Assembly (NCBI GenBank): GCA_019637695.1
Contig: JAHBVG010000004.1
Coordinates: forward strand, 62,001-126,000
Source: Caldilineaceae bacterium
GTDB lineage: Bacteria > Chloroflexota > Anaerolineae > Caldilineales > Caldilineaceae
Length of the DNA stretch: 64,000 nt
Direction of reading: 5' to 3'
The notes under the pieces are model-generated. The model was not told the origin of the DNA and did not search any database. It saw nothing but the letters and a program-made list of their open reading frames with translations. Positions 50,927-59,742 of the stretch are shown in pieces (the first letter of the stretch is position 1; each line of letters starts with the position of its first letter). The position numbers were made by a program, and so were the translations under genes.

Positions 50927-53709
50927 CAGCGCCGAAGGTTGGCCGTCTGCGCTGCGGATTGGCGCTGTTGCGGCTCTTCATGCTTTACGCCATTCTCTGC
51001 GCGGGTATATTGGCGCTGATCGTCGCCCTGCGCGCCAGATTCGAAACCGATCCGCTGGCTGCCCCAATCCCTTCCGAATTCGAGATCCCCTCCCTCGGCG
51101 TTACCGTCGAATTGGAACAATATGACGCCGATGGGCGCGTCATTGCGCTGGATCGACTGCGCGCCGCCGGTTTCGGCTGGGTGCGCCAGCGCGTGGATTG
51201 GGGCAAGATCGAGCCATCCCCCGGCGACTTCCGCTGGGATGAGATCGACGCCATCCTCGCCGATGTGATCGCCGCCAATCTCGTCCCCGTCGTCGTGTTG
51301 GATGGCAGCCCTCCCTGGGCCAGGGAGAGGCGCGACGCCGAGAATCCGCTGTCGCCCCCCGCGAATCCGTCCACCTTTGCCCGCTTTGCTGCCCGTTTCG
51401 CAGATCGATATGGCGAGATCGTACGCTTCTATCAAATCTGGGATGAACCCAATATCGCGCCCCACTGGGGGGATCGGCTGGTGGAGCCTGTCGGCTACGC
51501 CCGCCTGCTTGAGGAAGCGGCGACGGCCATCCGCGCCGCCGATGAGAACGCTGTGATCGTGATGGCCGCGCTCGCCCCCACTGCCGACCGCGGACACACG
51601 GCTATCGACGAGGTCTACTTTTTGCAGCGGCTTTACGCGGCTGGCGCAGCGCCTTTTTTCGATGTTGTGGCTGTGCAGCCCTTCGGCTTCGCCACACCCC
51701 CCGATGATCCGCGCAGCCGCGTGGACGTACTCAATTTCGCCCGTCTCCGTTTGATCCGCCGCGCCCTGGTCGCCGCTGGAGATGGCGAGACGCCGATCTG
51801 GGCCGTCCGCTTTGGCTGGAATCGACAGACCAACGCCATCTGGCGCACTGTCACCCCCGACGCGCAGATCCGTTACACCGAGGATGCGCTGACCCTGGCC
51901 CGATCCGAATGGCCGTGGATCGCCGCGCTGGGCTGGGCTATCGACCGTCCTGCTGCCCCCGCCGATGATCCACGCTGGGGCTTCGCCCTCGTCACGCCCG
52001 ATGACGAACCGACGCCATTGGTATCCGTTTTCGCCGAGGGAGAATTTCAACGCAAAGAGGCAGAGGAGCAAAGCACGCAAAGGGGCGGAGAAAGAATTCA
52101 ACGCAGAGACGCAGAGGCGCAGAGGCGCATCGCAGAGAAGGAACAAACATCTTCGCTACGGATAGGGCTGATCGTGGTGGGGATGGTCGTCGTTCTTTGG
52201 CGGGGGATGGCGGCGGCGCGGCAACTTCCTTTGTCGATATGGGGCATCCGTTATCGATCCGCCACGTTTCCCCTGCGCCTCGTCCTTTGGACGATCCTAA
52301 TTGTCATTTACTATTTTGCAACCTGGCCGCCGTTGATCGGCCTCTGCTGGCTGGCGGCGGCGCTGCTCATCGTCGCCCGTCCGCTGGATGGCCTACTGCT
52401 GGCGGTAGCGCTGCTCCCCTTCCACTTCCGCCATAAAGAGATCGACCTTGTCGCCTTTACGCTGGCTGTTCCACCGGCCCAGGCTGCGATCCTGTGTACC
52501 GTGCCTGCCATCGCCTATACGATCCTATTTAACGCAAAGTGGCAAAGTGGCAAAGAGCGCAAAGATTCCAAAACTTCCCTCCTCACTTCCTCTCTTCTTC
52601 CCTTCTTCCCTTCTTCCCTCCCTCTCTGCGCCTCTGCGTCTCTGCGTCTCTACGTCAAATCTCTCCGTCTTCGCGTTGACTTTGCTGATGTGTTGGCGCT
52701 CTCGTTCCTGGGGATCAGCCTGATCTCCGCGCTGAATGTCTGGCATTGGCCGGGCTATTGGGCGGGGATGGGGTCATTGGTGATCATACCACTGCTGCTC
52801 TTTGTGAACGTGCGCATATGGATGGGGGATGCCGACGCGCGTAGAGCTGTGGTGATGGCGTTGGGGATCGGCGGCGCGCTCGCTGGGGGGATCGGATTGA
52901 TCGATTGGCTGGGCGGCGGCGGCGAAGTGGACGGCGTACGTCGCCTCATGGGTCTCACCTTTTCTCCCAATCAGACGGCGCTCTATCTGCTGCGCGCGCT
53001 CTTCGTGTTGATCGGCCTTGCCCTGAGCGGGTGGCGCTCCCTCGCGTGGATCGGCGTGGGTGTGGTCGCGCTGGCGATCTTTTTGACCGGCAGCCGGGGC
53101 GCGCTCTTTCTTGGCCTCCCCGCCGGGATAGCGACGATCCTCTGGCTGCGCGGCGTGCGTCCTCAGCGGCGGGTGATGCTGGCGCTAATCGTGATTGGGG
53201 GAATAGCAGCGCTCGTGACGGCAGGGCTGTTGGGCGACCGGCTGCTCAATAGCGAGACAGTGCTACGCCGGTTCGCCGTCTGGCAGGGAGCGTGGGCGCT
53301 ATGGCTCTCCTATCCGCTGGCAGGGGTGGGGCCAGGGGGCTTCTTCTGGCGTTACCCGGCTTTCATTATCCCTGCCGCTGTGGACGAGCCAAATCTGATC
53401 CATGCCCACAACCTCTGGCTCAACTTTGGCACAACCTGGGGGATCCTGGGGCTGATCTGGCTGGTGGCGCTGGTGATCTGGTTGGGATGGCAGATGGGGC
53501 GCATCCGTCATCGCGCTGGCGACTGGATCGACATTGGTTTGCTGGCCGCCCTGGTTGCTGCCCTCGCCCATGCCCAGGTGGACGCCTTCGCCCTGCTGCC
53601 CGAATTAGCGGCCTGCAATTGGCTGATCCTGGCGTTGATTGCACAGAGAATACAAAACAAAAATCTAACAAATTGCCAGTATAATTCCAATGAAATTCTG
53701 GTTAAATAG
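50923..53709 (+). CDS. Fusion of glycosidase-like and O-antigen-ligase-like domains
   Basis: A 928-residue membrane protein with GTG start. Membrane segment one at about 15-36; then an extracytoplasmic TIM-barrel-like domain (about 48-365) with FYQIWDEPNIAPHW (Asp174-Glu175-Pro-Asn), the Glu being the acid/base position of GH39/GH5-like glycosidases; membrane segments from about 410; and an O-antigen-ligase/polymerase (Wzy_C-like) part (about 590-900) with LMGLTFSPNQTALYLLRALF, LTGSRGALFLGLP and GVGPGGFFWRYPAF. Residues about 375-407 and 536-587 are translated heptad repeat. It probably polymerises or transfers an exported polysaccharide. Whether the barrel is catalytic is unclear. Confidence 0.8.
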   Translation: MTAPKVGRLRCGLALLRLFMLYAILCAGILALIVALRARFETDPLAAPIPSEFEIPSLGVTVELEQYDADGRVIALDRLRAAGFGWVRQRVDWGKIEPSPGDFRWDEIDAILADVIAANLVPVVVLDGSPPWARERRDAENPLSPPANPSTFARFAARFADRYGEIVRFYQIWDEPNIAPHWGDRLVEPVGYARLLEEAATAIRAADENAVIVMAALAPTADRGHTAIDEVYFLQRLYAAGAAPFFDVVAVQPFGFATPPDDPRSRVDVLNFARLRLIRRALVAAGDGETPIWAVRFGWNRQTNAIWRTVTPDAQIRYTEDALTLARSEWPWIAALGWAIDRPAAPADDPRWGFALVTPDDEPTPLVSVFAEGEFQRKEAEEQSTQRGGERIQRRDAEAQRRIAEKEQTSSLRIGLIVVGMVVVLWRGMAAARQLPLSIWGIRYRSATFPLRLVLWTILIVIYYFATWPPLIGLCWLAAALLIVARPLDGLLLAVALLPFHFRHKEIDLVAFTLAVPPAQAAILCTVPAIAYTILFNAKWQSGKERKDSKTSLLTSSLLPFFPSSLPLCASASLRLYVKSLRLRVDFADVLALSFLGISLISALNVWHWPGYWAGMGSLVIIPLLLFVNVRIWMGDADARRAVVMALGIGGALAGGIGLIDWLGGGGEVDGVRRLMGLTFSPNQTALYLLRALFVLIGLALSGWRSLAWIGVGVVALAIFLTGSRGALFLGLPAGIATILWLRGVRPQRRVMLALIVIGGIAALVTAGLLGDRLLNSETVLRRFAVWQGAWALWLSYPLAGVGPGGFFWRYPAFIIPAAVDEPNLIHAHNLWLNFGTTWGILGLIWLVALVIWLGWQMGRIRHRAGDWIDIGLLAALVAALAHAQVDAFALLPELAACNWLILALIAQRIQNKNLTNCQYNSNEILVK
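52044..52143 (+). repeat. In-frame heptad array 1 inside the O-antigen-ligase-like gene
   Basis: About 100 bp of ACGCAAAG/ACGCAGAG/GCGCAGAGG-type units encode a very polar peptide rich in Gln, Arg and Glu (residues about 375-407) between the glycosidase-like domain and the next membrane segment. The same purine-rich strand pattern is intergenic repeat elsewhere in such genomes. Confidence 0.8.
52529..52681 (+). repeat. In-frame heptad array 2, inverted relative to array 1
   Basis: This begins with AACGCAAAGTGGCAAAG units, continues through a pyrimidine-rich CTTCCC tract and ends with CTCTGCGCCTCTGCGTCTC units, the reverse complement of array 1. It encodes residues about 536-587, rich in Ser, Leu and basic residues, inside the transmembrane half. 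The frame stays open through all 153 bp. Confidence 0.8.
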
Positions 53710-53844
53710 GTATATTGCGGAAATTTTGTATTGATCAGGAAGATGATGAAACGTAGGTGCGGGCCGACCGCTGCGGTCGGCCCGCACCTACAGATTCCAC
53801 CATGTCGTTGACCAATACATTAAATAAGTATATTGCGGAAATTT
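53702..53844. repeat. 25-bp direct repeat pair in the 367-bp gap before clpC
   Basis: TTAAATAGGTATATTGCGG (53702 on) and TTAAATAAGTATATTGCGG (53820 on), each continuing AAATTT, are 118 bp apart and differ at one position in 25. The first copy contains the TAA-type 3' end of the upstream gene. The gap 53710-54076 also holds a palindrome (53753-53791) and a GAAGGGT heptad pair (53857-53870); the rest shows no gene. Confidence 0.75.
53753..53791. repeat. Palindromic element, GTAGGTGCG family, copy 2
   Basis: Perfect 19-bp arms (53753-53771 and 53773-53791) around a single T, beginning GTAGGTGCGGGCCGACCGC. It shares ends with the 10715-10781 element and its core CCGACCGCTG/CGGTCGG with a short palindrome at 63190-63206. 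It lies between the two 25-bp direct repeats. Confidence 0.8.
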
Positions 53845-54076
53845 AGTGAAGTTTGAAGGGTGAAGGGTGCATCAACGTCTGATACACGCACCGCGCATTA
53901 CATTTCAACGTTCAAACCAACCAGCGGATCGATTAATTTGCGTTGTATTAGCATTGGTCGATTTGGGAATCTCGAACACCCTTTCGCTCGTTATATCTAT
54001 GTGAAGATAAATTGGCAACGCAATATCAGCTCAACCGATCAAATGGTTTTGTCTAAAGAGAGGAATCTGAACCACG

Positions 54077-56605
54077 ATGATGCGTTTTGATCGCTTTACC
54101 GAAAAAGCCCAAGAAGCAGCCATGCGGGCTTTGGAAATTCTCCAAAAATATAAGCACTCCCAGGTCGATACCGAACATCTCTTCCTGGCCCTGGTGCAGC
54201 AGGCGGATGGCACCGTCTCACAAGTTTTGGAAAAACTGGGCGCATCTACCGAGATCGTCGCCCGTAAATTAGAACGAGTCTTGGAAAGCGCGCCCCGCTC
54301 CAGCAATGTCCCCTATGGCGCGATGCCTACGGCGCAGGTCTTCATTACGCCGCGCCTCAAGCGCGTGATGGACGTAGCCAACGAAGAGGCCAATAAACTC
54401 CAGGACGAATATATTAGCACCGAACACATCCTATTGGCGATTGCCAGTGAACGCAACACACCCAGCGCCAATATTCTGCGCGACGCCAGCATCAGCAAAG
54501 AGCGTCTTTACCAGGCCATCGAAGAAGTGCGCGGCGGTCAACGCGTCACCGAACCCAACGCCGAGAGCAAATATCAGGTATTGGAACGTTATGGGCGTGA
54601 TCTCACTGAAGTCGCCCGCCAGGGCAAGCTCGATCCGGTGATCGGGCGCGATGCAGAGATCCTGCGGGTGATGCAGGTACTCTGCCGCCGCACCAAGAAC
54701 AACCCTGTTCTGATCGGCGAAGCAGGAGTGGGCAAGACCGCCATTGTCGAAGGGCTGGCCCAACGCATTGTGGACAACGACGTGCCCGAAATCTTGGCCG
54801 GGCGCAAGCTCATCTCGCTCGACCTGGGCGCCATGCTGGCAGGGACGCGCTTCCGCGGCGAGTTTGAGGAACGCCTCAAGGCCGCCATGGACGAGGTCCG
54901 CCGTAGCGAGGGGGAGATCATCCTCTTCATTGATGAATTGCACACGGTGGTCGGCGCCGGCAACGCCGCCGGCGCCATGGACGCCAGCAACATGCTCAAG
55001 CCGGCGCTGGCGCGTGGCGAACTCCAGTGTGTCGGCGCTACCACATTGGACGAGTATCGACAGCACATCGAAAAAGACGCCGCCCTGGAGCGCCGTTTTG
55101 CTCCGGTTCATGTGGACGAGCCGAGCGTGGAGGACAGCATTCAGATCCTGCGCGGGCTGCGCACTCGCTATGAAGATCATCACGGCATCACTTATACCGA
55201 TGAGGCGCTGGAGCAGGCTGTGAAGCTGACCCAACGCTACGTCACCGAGCGCAAACTGCCCGACAAGGCGATTGACGCCATCGACGAAGCCGCCGCCAAA
55301 TTGCGCATTGCCATGCATTCCATGCCCAAGGAATTGAAGGAACTCAAGTCCGAGATCGAGGAGTTGGCCGAAACTGAAGAAGAAGCCTGGGCCGACCGCG
55401 ATTACGAGAAGGCCGCGCAGATCAAGACCGATCTTGTGCGGATGCGCGAAGAATTCAAGGATGGTCTCAAACGCTGGAAGAGCGACGCCAATCTCGACGA
55501 TGTGGTAGAAGCCAGCGATGTCGCCTCTGTGATCCACGGCTGGACGGGTATCCCCATCACCGATCTGCTGGAGGCTGAGACCGACAAGCTGCTGCGCATG
55601 GAAGAACATTTGCACATGCGTATCATCGGCCAGGAGAAGGGCATTGTCGCCGTCAGCGACGCTATCCGCCGTGCGCGTAGCGGGTTGAAGGATCCCAAAC
55701 GACCGATTGGCACCTTCCTCTTCTTGGGGCCGACGGGTGTGGGCAAGACGGAACTAGCCAAGGCGCTGGCGCAATTCCTCTTTGATGATGAGGACGCGCT
55801 GCTGCGCGTGGACATGAGCGAGTACCGCGAAGGTCACACCGTCAGTCGCCTCTTTGGAGCGCCTCCGGGCTATGTGGGGTACGATCAGGGTGGACAGTTG
55901 ACCGAGCAGGTGCGCCGCCGTCCCTTCCGCGTGATCCTCTTTGACGAGATCGAAAAGGCCCATCCCGAAGTCTGGAACACGCTGCTTCAGATTATGGACG
56001 ATGGCCGCATGACCGATGGTCATGGCCGCACGGTGGACTTCCGCAACACGGTGATCATCATGACCAGCAACGTGGGCGCCGAAGCGGTGAAGCGGGGCAA
56101 GTTGGGCTTTATGACCCCTGAACTGGACGAAAGCCAGATTAAAGAGGGTGAGTACAGCAAGCAACTCAAGCGTCTCTTCCGCCCCGAATTCCTCAACCGC
56201 ATCGACGAGATGATCGTTTTCGATCCGCTGAGTCGGGAGAACGTGCGCGAGATCGTTGTACTCCTCATGGGCGAGATTCAGAAACGGTTGGACGAGATGG
56301 GCATCACGGTGGAACTGACCGAAGCTGCCCGTACCCATCTGGCCGATACCGGATACGATCCTGAGTATGGCGCTCGGCCGTTGCGCCGTCTGCTGCAAAA
56401 GCGGGTCGAGAATGAACTGAGCCGCCGTCTGCTGCGCGGCGATTATCAGACCGGCGATCAAGTTGTTGTCGATTACTGCGAGAACGAGGATGGCGAAATG
56501 GAACTGGTCTTCGACCGCGTTGAACCGGAGCCTATCGCTGTTGAATGGTCCAAGACCGAAACATCCGAGGCCCAATCCGCCGAGGATAAGAAGAACGAAC
56601 GCTAG
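54077..56605 (+). CDS. clpC: ATP-dependent Clp protease ATPase subunit ClpC
   Basis: AAA+ unfoldase that feeds proteins to ClpP. 842 residues: an N-terminal double Clp_N domain (1-145), Walker A one GEAGVGKT (near 214-221), Walker [14 protein letters not shown], a middle domain with the UVR motif [17 protein letters not shown] (about 436-452) that marks ClpC rather than ClpB, Walker A two GPTGVGKT (near 551-558), [25 protein letters not shown], and the ClpP-binding KLGFM loop. The C-terminal D2 small domain ends with an acidic tail. GAGAGGAATC precedes the ATG; a second ATG is the next codon. No mcsA/mcsB/ctsR neighbours are seen. Confidence 0.97.
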   Translation: MMRFDRFTEKAQEAAMRALEILQKYKHSQVDTEHLFLALVQQADGTVSQVLEKLGASTEIVARKLERVLESAPRSSNVPYGAMPTAQVFITPRLKRVMDVANEEANKLQDEYISTEHILLAIASERNTPSANILRDASISKERLYQAIEEVRGGQRVTEPNAESKYQVLERYGRDLTEVARQGKLDPVIGRDAEILRVMQVLCRRTKNNPVLIGEAGVGKTAIVEGLAQRIVDNDVPEILAGRKLISLDLGAMLAGTRFRGEFEERLKAAMDEVRRSEGEIILFIDELHTVVGAGNAAGAMDASNMLKPALARGELQCVGATTLDEYRQHIEKDAALERRFAPVHVDEPSVEDSIQILRGLRTRYEDHHGITYTDEALEQAVKLTQRYVTERKLPDKAIDAIDEAAAKLRIAMHSMPKELKELKSEIEELAETEEEAWADRDYEKAAQIKTDLVRMREEFKDGLKRWKSDANLDDVVEASDVASVIHGWTGIPITDLLEAETDKLLRMEEHLHMRIIGQEKGIVAVSDAIRRARSGLKDPKRPIGTFLFLGPTGVGKTELAKALAQFLFDDEDALLRVDMSEYREGHTVSRLFGAPPGYVGYDQGGQLTEQVRRRPFRVILFDEIEKAHPEVWNTLLQIMDDGRMTDGHGRTVDFRNTVIIMTSNVGAEAVKRGKLGFMTPELDESQIKEGEYSKQLKRLFRPEFLNRIDEMIVFDPLSRENVREIVVLLMGEIQKRLDEMGITVELTEAARTHLADTGYDPEYGARPLRRLLQKRVENELSRRLLRGDYQTGDQVVVDYCENEDGEMELVFDRVEPEPIAVEWSKTETSEAQSAEDKKNER

Positions 56606-56629
56606 ACTCACGTTTAGCTTATCTCCAAT

Positions 56630-56660
56630 GCCGGGGGACAGCGTCGTCCCCCGGCTTTTT
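56630..56660 (+). terminator. Terminator of clpC
   Basis: A 10-bp GC-rich stem (GCCGGGGGAC with GTCCCCCGGC) and a 6-nt loop, followed by TTTTT. Confidence 0.9.
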
Positions 56661-56789
56661 GATCAACTACTTTAACTACCTCTGATCATAGCTTGCCAGG
56701 CGGTTTTGGTGTATCATAGTGCCGCAATGATAGTAGCTTCTAACATCCAATCCTGTAGCAACAGTGCAGTTAAGTGAAAGGAAAGCAAC

Positions 56790-57197
56790 ATGGCCGAAGA
56801 TAGACGCCACGATGCCGAAGAGACACCCGCCGAGGCAGCAACAGCGGCGCCTGCCGAATCGCCAGCGCCCAGCTCATCGATTGCCGTCGCCCCACTCCCT
56901 GAAAGCCCAGTGCAAACGCCTGCGGAAACCCCTGTGGAAACCCAAACACAGGCCGAGATTGACCTTGATAACCTGCGCGAGCGCGACGATGTGCTGCCAA
57001 TGGAATCAGTACCGCCTGCCGATCAGCAGAGCGATATGCCTGCCGATCTCGAGGAATTACGCCAGGCGTCGTCCACGCCGCGCCCTCGCATTGTGGACAA
57101 CGAGCGACGCTACGGACCGTTGAGCGGTTCCATGTGGTTCCTTGTCATCGCCATCTTCGCTTTTGTGCTGACGCTAATTTTCCGACTCCTGGGTTAA
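56790..57197 (+). CDS. Acidic protein with C-terminal membrane anchor
   Basis: A 135-residue protein. The first 110 residues are Pro, Ala, Glu and Thr-rich with no recognisable fold (AETPVETQTQAEIDLDN, LPMESVPPADQQ) and look disordered. A single hydrophobic helix at the C-terminus (MWFLVIAIFAFVLTLIFRLL, about 116-134) would anchor it, with the acidic part in the cytoplasm. GTGAAAGGAAAGC precedes the ATG. Flanked by terminators on both sides, so it is a single gene unit. Function unknown. Confidence 0.75.
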   Translation: MAEDRRHDAEETPAEAATAAPAESPAPSSSIAVAPLPESPVQTPAETPVETQTQAEIDLDNLRERDDVLPMESVPPADQQSDMPADLEELRQASSTPRPRIVDNERRYGPLSGSMWFLVIAIFAFVLTLIFRLLG

Positions 57198-57237
57198 TGG
57201 CATAACTCACCATCGGCAGCCCCAGCCGAATCATTTC

Positions 57238-57281
57238 AAAAAGCCTCAAAGGATGGTTCATCCTTTGAGGCTTTTTATTTC
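57238..57281 (+). terminator. Rho-independent terminator
   Basis: A perfect 18-bp stem (57238-57255 with 57259-57276) with a GTT loop and a T-rich tail. It follows the acidic anchored protein. The gap then contains GGTCTGC-type heptads (57296-57330) and nothing else obvious. Confidence 0.9.
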
Positions 57282-57468
57282 CTTCCTTTCTCATCTACGG
57301 TCTGCAGTCTGTGGCCTGCGGCCATCAATTTATTACTTCTTCTCTACCTTCCGTTTGTGTAAGGATACATAGACCCAACGCCTTTCATGCTTTAGAGTAT
57401 TGTACGAATGCTTGTAAAACTCTGAATATACCGCCTTCTTGAGAAAGCGGAACTGAAAGGAGACAGAG

Positions 57469-57771
57469 ATGACTCAGTCTAATCCGAATCGCCAGCGAAA
57501 CGATGATGTAGGGCGAGAACGTAGCGGCGTTGGTGTATTCGAAGATAATGAACGTGTGGATACTGGCACGACGACGCCCGTAGCCGGAACTCATGGTATA
57601 GACCCAACCTTGAATCGTCCCTATACGGACACACGTACAACCCACACGGAACCCACTACCTATGGAACAACAGAGCCGGCACGCCGTGCTGGCAGCTCGA
57701 TTGTTTCGTGGATTGTGATTGCTATCATCGCAATCGTCATCCTATGGTTGGTGTTTGCGTTCTTGTTGTAA
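57469..57771 (+). CDS. Small Thr-rich protein with C-terminal membrane anchor
   Basis: A 100-residue protein with a polar, Thr/Arg/Asp-rich, disordered-looking N-terminal 75 residues and one C-terminal membrane helix (SWIVIAIIAIVILWLVFAFLL). It has the same plan as the protein at 56790. GGAGACAGAG precedes the ATG. It stands 18 bp before the first DUF2382 gene and is probably co-transcribed, so a stress-related or envelope-protective role is conceivable. No family recognised. Confidence 0.75.
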   Translation: MTQSNPNRQRNDDVGRERSGVGVFEDNERVDTGTTTPVAGTHGIDPTLNRPYTDTRTTHTEPTTYGTTEPARRAGSSIVSWIVIAIIAIVILWLVFAFLL

Positions 57772-57789
57772 CTGTGAGGACGTGAGGCT

Positions 57790-58224
57790 ATGACAAGGCG
57801 CGACCCGACACAGGGGCAGGCAAATCAGCCTCAGCCACCTGTCCTCGGTACAGAGGAATCACTGGTCATTCCAGTGGTGACAGAAGATGTTGCCATTCGT
57901 AAAGAAAAACATATTTCTGGCCGTGTACGCATTACCAAGACGGTCCATGATCGTGAAGCATTGCTCGAAGAGACCGTCCAGCGTGAAGAAGTCAATGTAG
58001 AACGTGTCGCTATCAACCGTGTTGTTGATGAAGTGAGCGAACAGTACTACGAAGGGGAAACGCTGGTAATTCCGATCTATACAGAGGTGTTGGTTGTTGA
58101 AAAACGTCTCATGCTTGCGGAAGAACTCCGCATCACCAAACAGCGATACGAGCAGCCGGTACAAGAACATGTCACGCTGCGAGATGAAGAAGTGAAAGTA
58201 GAACGTTTGGACGACTCTAATTGA
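57790..58224 (+). CDS. DUF2382 (YsnF/AvaK-type) stress protein
   Basis: A 144-residue protein that is nearly all DUF2382 domain: VIPVVTEDVAIRKEKHISGRVRITK then REEVNVERVAINR, and a second half IPIYTEVLVVEKRLMLAEELRITK then REEVKVERL-type ending. The two halves repeat the same pattern of alternating charges, each about 55 residues. DUF2382 proteins are induced by general stress in several bacteria. A larger protein with the same domain follows at 58324. Confidence 0.88.
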   Translation: MTRRDPTQGQANQPQPPVLGTEESLVIPVVTEDVAIRKEKHISGRVRITKTVHDREALLEETVQREEVNVERVAINRVVDEVSEQYYEGETLVIPIYTEVLVVEKRLMLAEELRITKQRYEQPVQEHVTLRDEEVKVERLDDSN

Positions 58225-58323
58225 TCTGCATCTTGTAGCAGCATCGTATAAGCAGATGCACTTCAATTCACCTCTATGATAGATTCAGACCTACCCAACT
58301 TAATTAACAAAAGGAGTAAGAAA

Positions 58324-59631
58324 ATGACGACGACATTGGTTGCTTTATATGATGATGTCAGGACTGCTCAACAGGTAGTCGATGCGTTAATCAACCAGGG
58401 TTTTAAGCGTGACAACATTAGCCTGATCGCCCGTGATGCCGATGAAGAATATGCATCCTATGTTGATCGGGATGATACGAGTACTCAGGCTGCTGAAGGC
58501 GCCGGTCTTGGCGCAGTCATTGGCGGCATCGGTGGCCTGTTGGTGGGTCTCGGTGCATTGGCGATCCCAGGGGTTGGCCCTGTCATCGCCGCAGGTCCAA
58601 TCGTCGCTGGGTTGACCGGCGCGGGGATTGGCGCTGTCGCTGGCGGCGTTATTGGCGCCCTGGTCGATATGGGGCTACCCGAAGAAGAAGCCCATCATTA
58701 CGCAGAAGGGCTACGTCGCGGCGGTACGTTGGTCGGAGCGCAGGTAGAGGATTCTCGCGTGGATGAAGCCATCCGCATTATGGAACGCTACCACCCTGTG
58801 GATGTGAATGATCGTTCCCGCCACTGGCGTGAAAGCGGCTGGAATCGCTTCAACGACAAGGACACCCACTTATCAACCGATGATATCCGCCGCGAGCGAT
58901 CTCGCTACGGTATTAACACAGGCGACGCTGGATACACCGATACTAGCCGCGATACGAGGCAGATGGATCGCACACACGGCAGCGACCGGGTTGATGAAGA
59001 CATCGATATCCCCATCGTTGAGGAAGAGGTCAACATCGGCAAACGTCAGGTGGAAAGCGGCGTCCGTGTGCGCACCTATATGGTCGAGCGCCCGGTGGAG
59101 GAACGCGTTACCCTCCAGGAGACCCATGTCAATGTGGAACGACGCCCTGCCAACCGCCCGGCCAGTCAGGCGGATATGAATCGAGTCAAGGGTGGCACCT
59201 TTGAGGTGACCGAAACGAGTGAAGAACTGGTAGTAGATAAACAGGCGCGAGTCACTGAGGAAGTCCACATCAGCAAGGACCGCCAACAACGCACGGAAAC
59301 CGTGCGTGATACCGCTCGCCGCACTGAGGTTGAGGTGGAACGCGTCGGTGATAGCACTCGTGGCCTATCCTCTGATTTCGACCGCTCGTTTCGCGAACAC
59401 TACAACAACACCTACGCGAACAGCGGTAGAAATTATGACGCCTATGCACCGGCCTATCAGTACGGTCATGAACTTGCTTCGGATCAGCGCTACAGTGGAC
59501 GTTCCTGGAATGACGTAGAATCATCGTTCCAGCGCGACTGGACAGAGCGACACCAGAGCCGATCCGGTTCTGCCTGGCGTGACATCAAGGATGCTGTGCG
59601 CCACGGCTGGGAGCGCGGTCGCACCCGCTAA
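58324..59631 (+). CDS. Stress protein: YflT-like domain, glycine zipper, DUF2382
   Basis: A 435-residue multidomain protein from the ATG at 58324 (AAAGGAGTAAG upstream). Residues 1-50 (TTLVALYDDVRTAQQVVDALI) resemble the YflT/general-stress-protein-17M domain. Residues 58-115 are a glycine-zipper-like membrane segment (GLGAVIGGIGGLLVGLG, GAGIGAVAGGVIGALV). A linker follows, then DUF2382 (about 218-345: DIPIVEEEVNIGKRQVESG, VERPVEERVTLQETHVNVER). The C-terminal 90 residues are Arg/Ser/Tyr-rich. It probably associates with the membrane and acts in stress protection. Operon with the two preceding genes. Confidence 0.85.
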   Translation: MTTTLVALYDDVRTAQQVVDALINQGFKRDNISLIARDADEEYASYVDRDDTSTQAAEGAGLGAVIGGIGGLLVGLGALAIPGVGPVIAAGPIVAGLTGAGIGAVAGGVIGALVDMGLPEEEAHHYAEGLRRGGTLVGAQVEDSRVDEAIRIMERYHPVDVNDRSRHWRESGWNRFNDKDTHLSTDDIRRERSRYGINTGDAGYTDTSRDTRQMDRTHGSDRVDEDIDIPIVEEEVNIGKRQVESGVRVRTYMVERPVEERVTLQETHVNVERRPANRPASQADMNRVKGGTFEVTETSEELVVDKQARVTEEVHISKDRQQRTETVRDTARRTEVEVERVGDSTRGLSSDFDRSFREHYNNTYANSGRNYDAYAPAYQYGHELASDQRYSGRSWNDVESSFQRDWTERHQSRSGSAWRDIKDAVRHGWERGRTR

Positions 59632-59639
59632 AGTCATCA

Positions 59640-59742
59640 GGTAGTGGGTGTGGGTATTGGATATTAGATATTAGATATTGGGTATTGGGATATTGTTCCA
59701 ATCTACCCAATATCTAATATCCAATACCCAAAATCTTCTCTT
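59640..59742. repeat. Inverted TATTGGR heptad arrays
   Basis: In-register heptamers GGGTATT, GGATATT, AGATATT, AGATATT, GGGTATT (59652-59686) are followed after a short loop by their inverted complements (CCCAATA, TCTAATA, TCCAATA). It forms a long hairpin between the convergent stress and cytochrome genes and may terminate both. Confidence 0.75.

Noticed and set aside
50833..52146. 437-codon minus-strand open frame
   Set aside because: It is antisense to the polymerase-like gene and has no family features.
54431..55615. 394-codon minus-strand open frame
   Set aside because: It is antisense to clpC, whose identity is certain.
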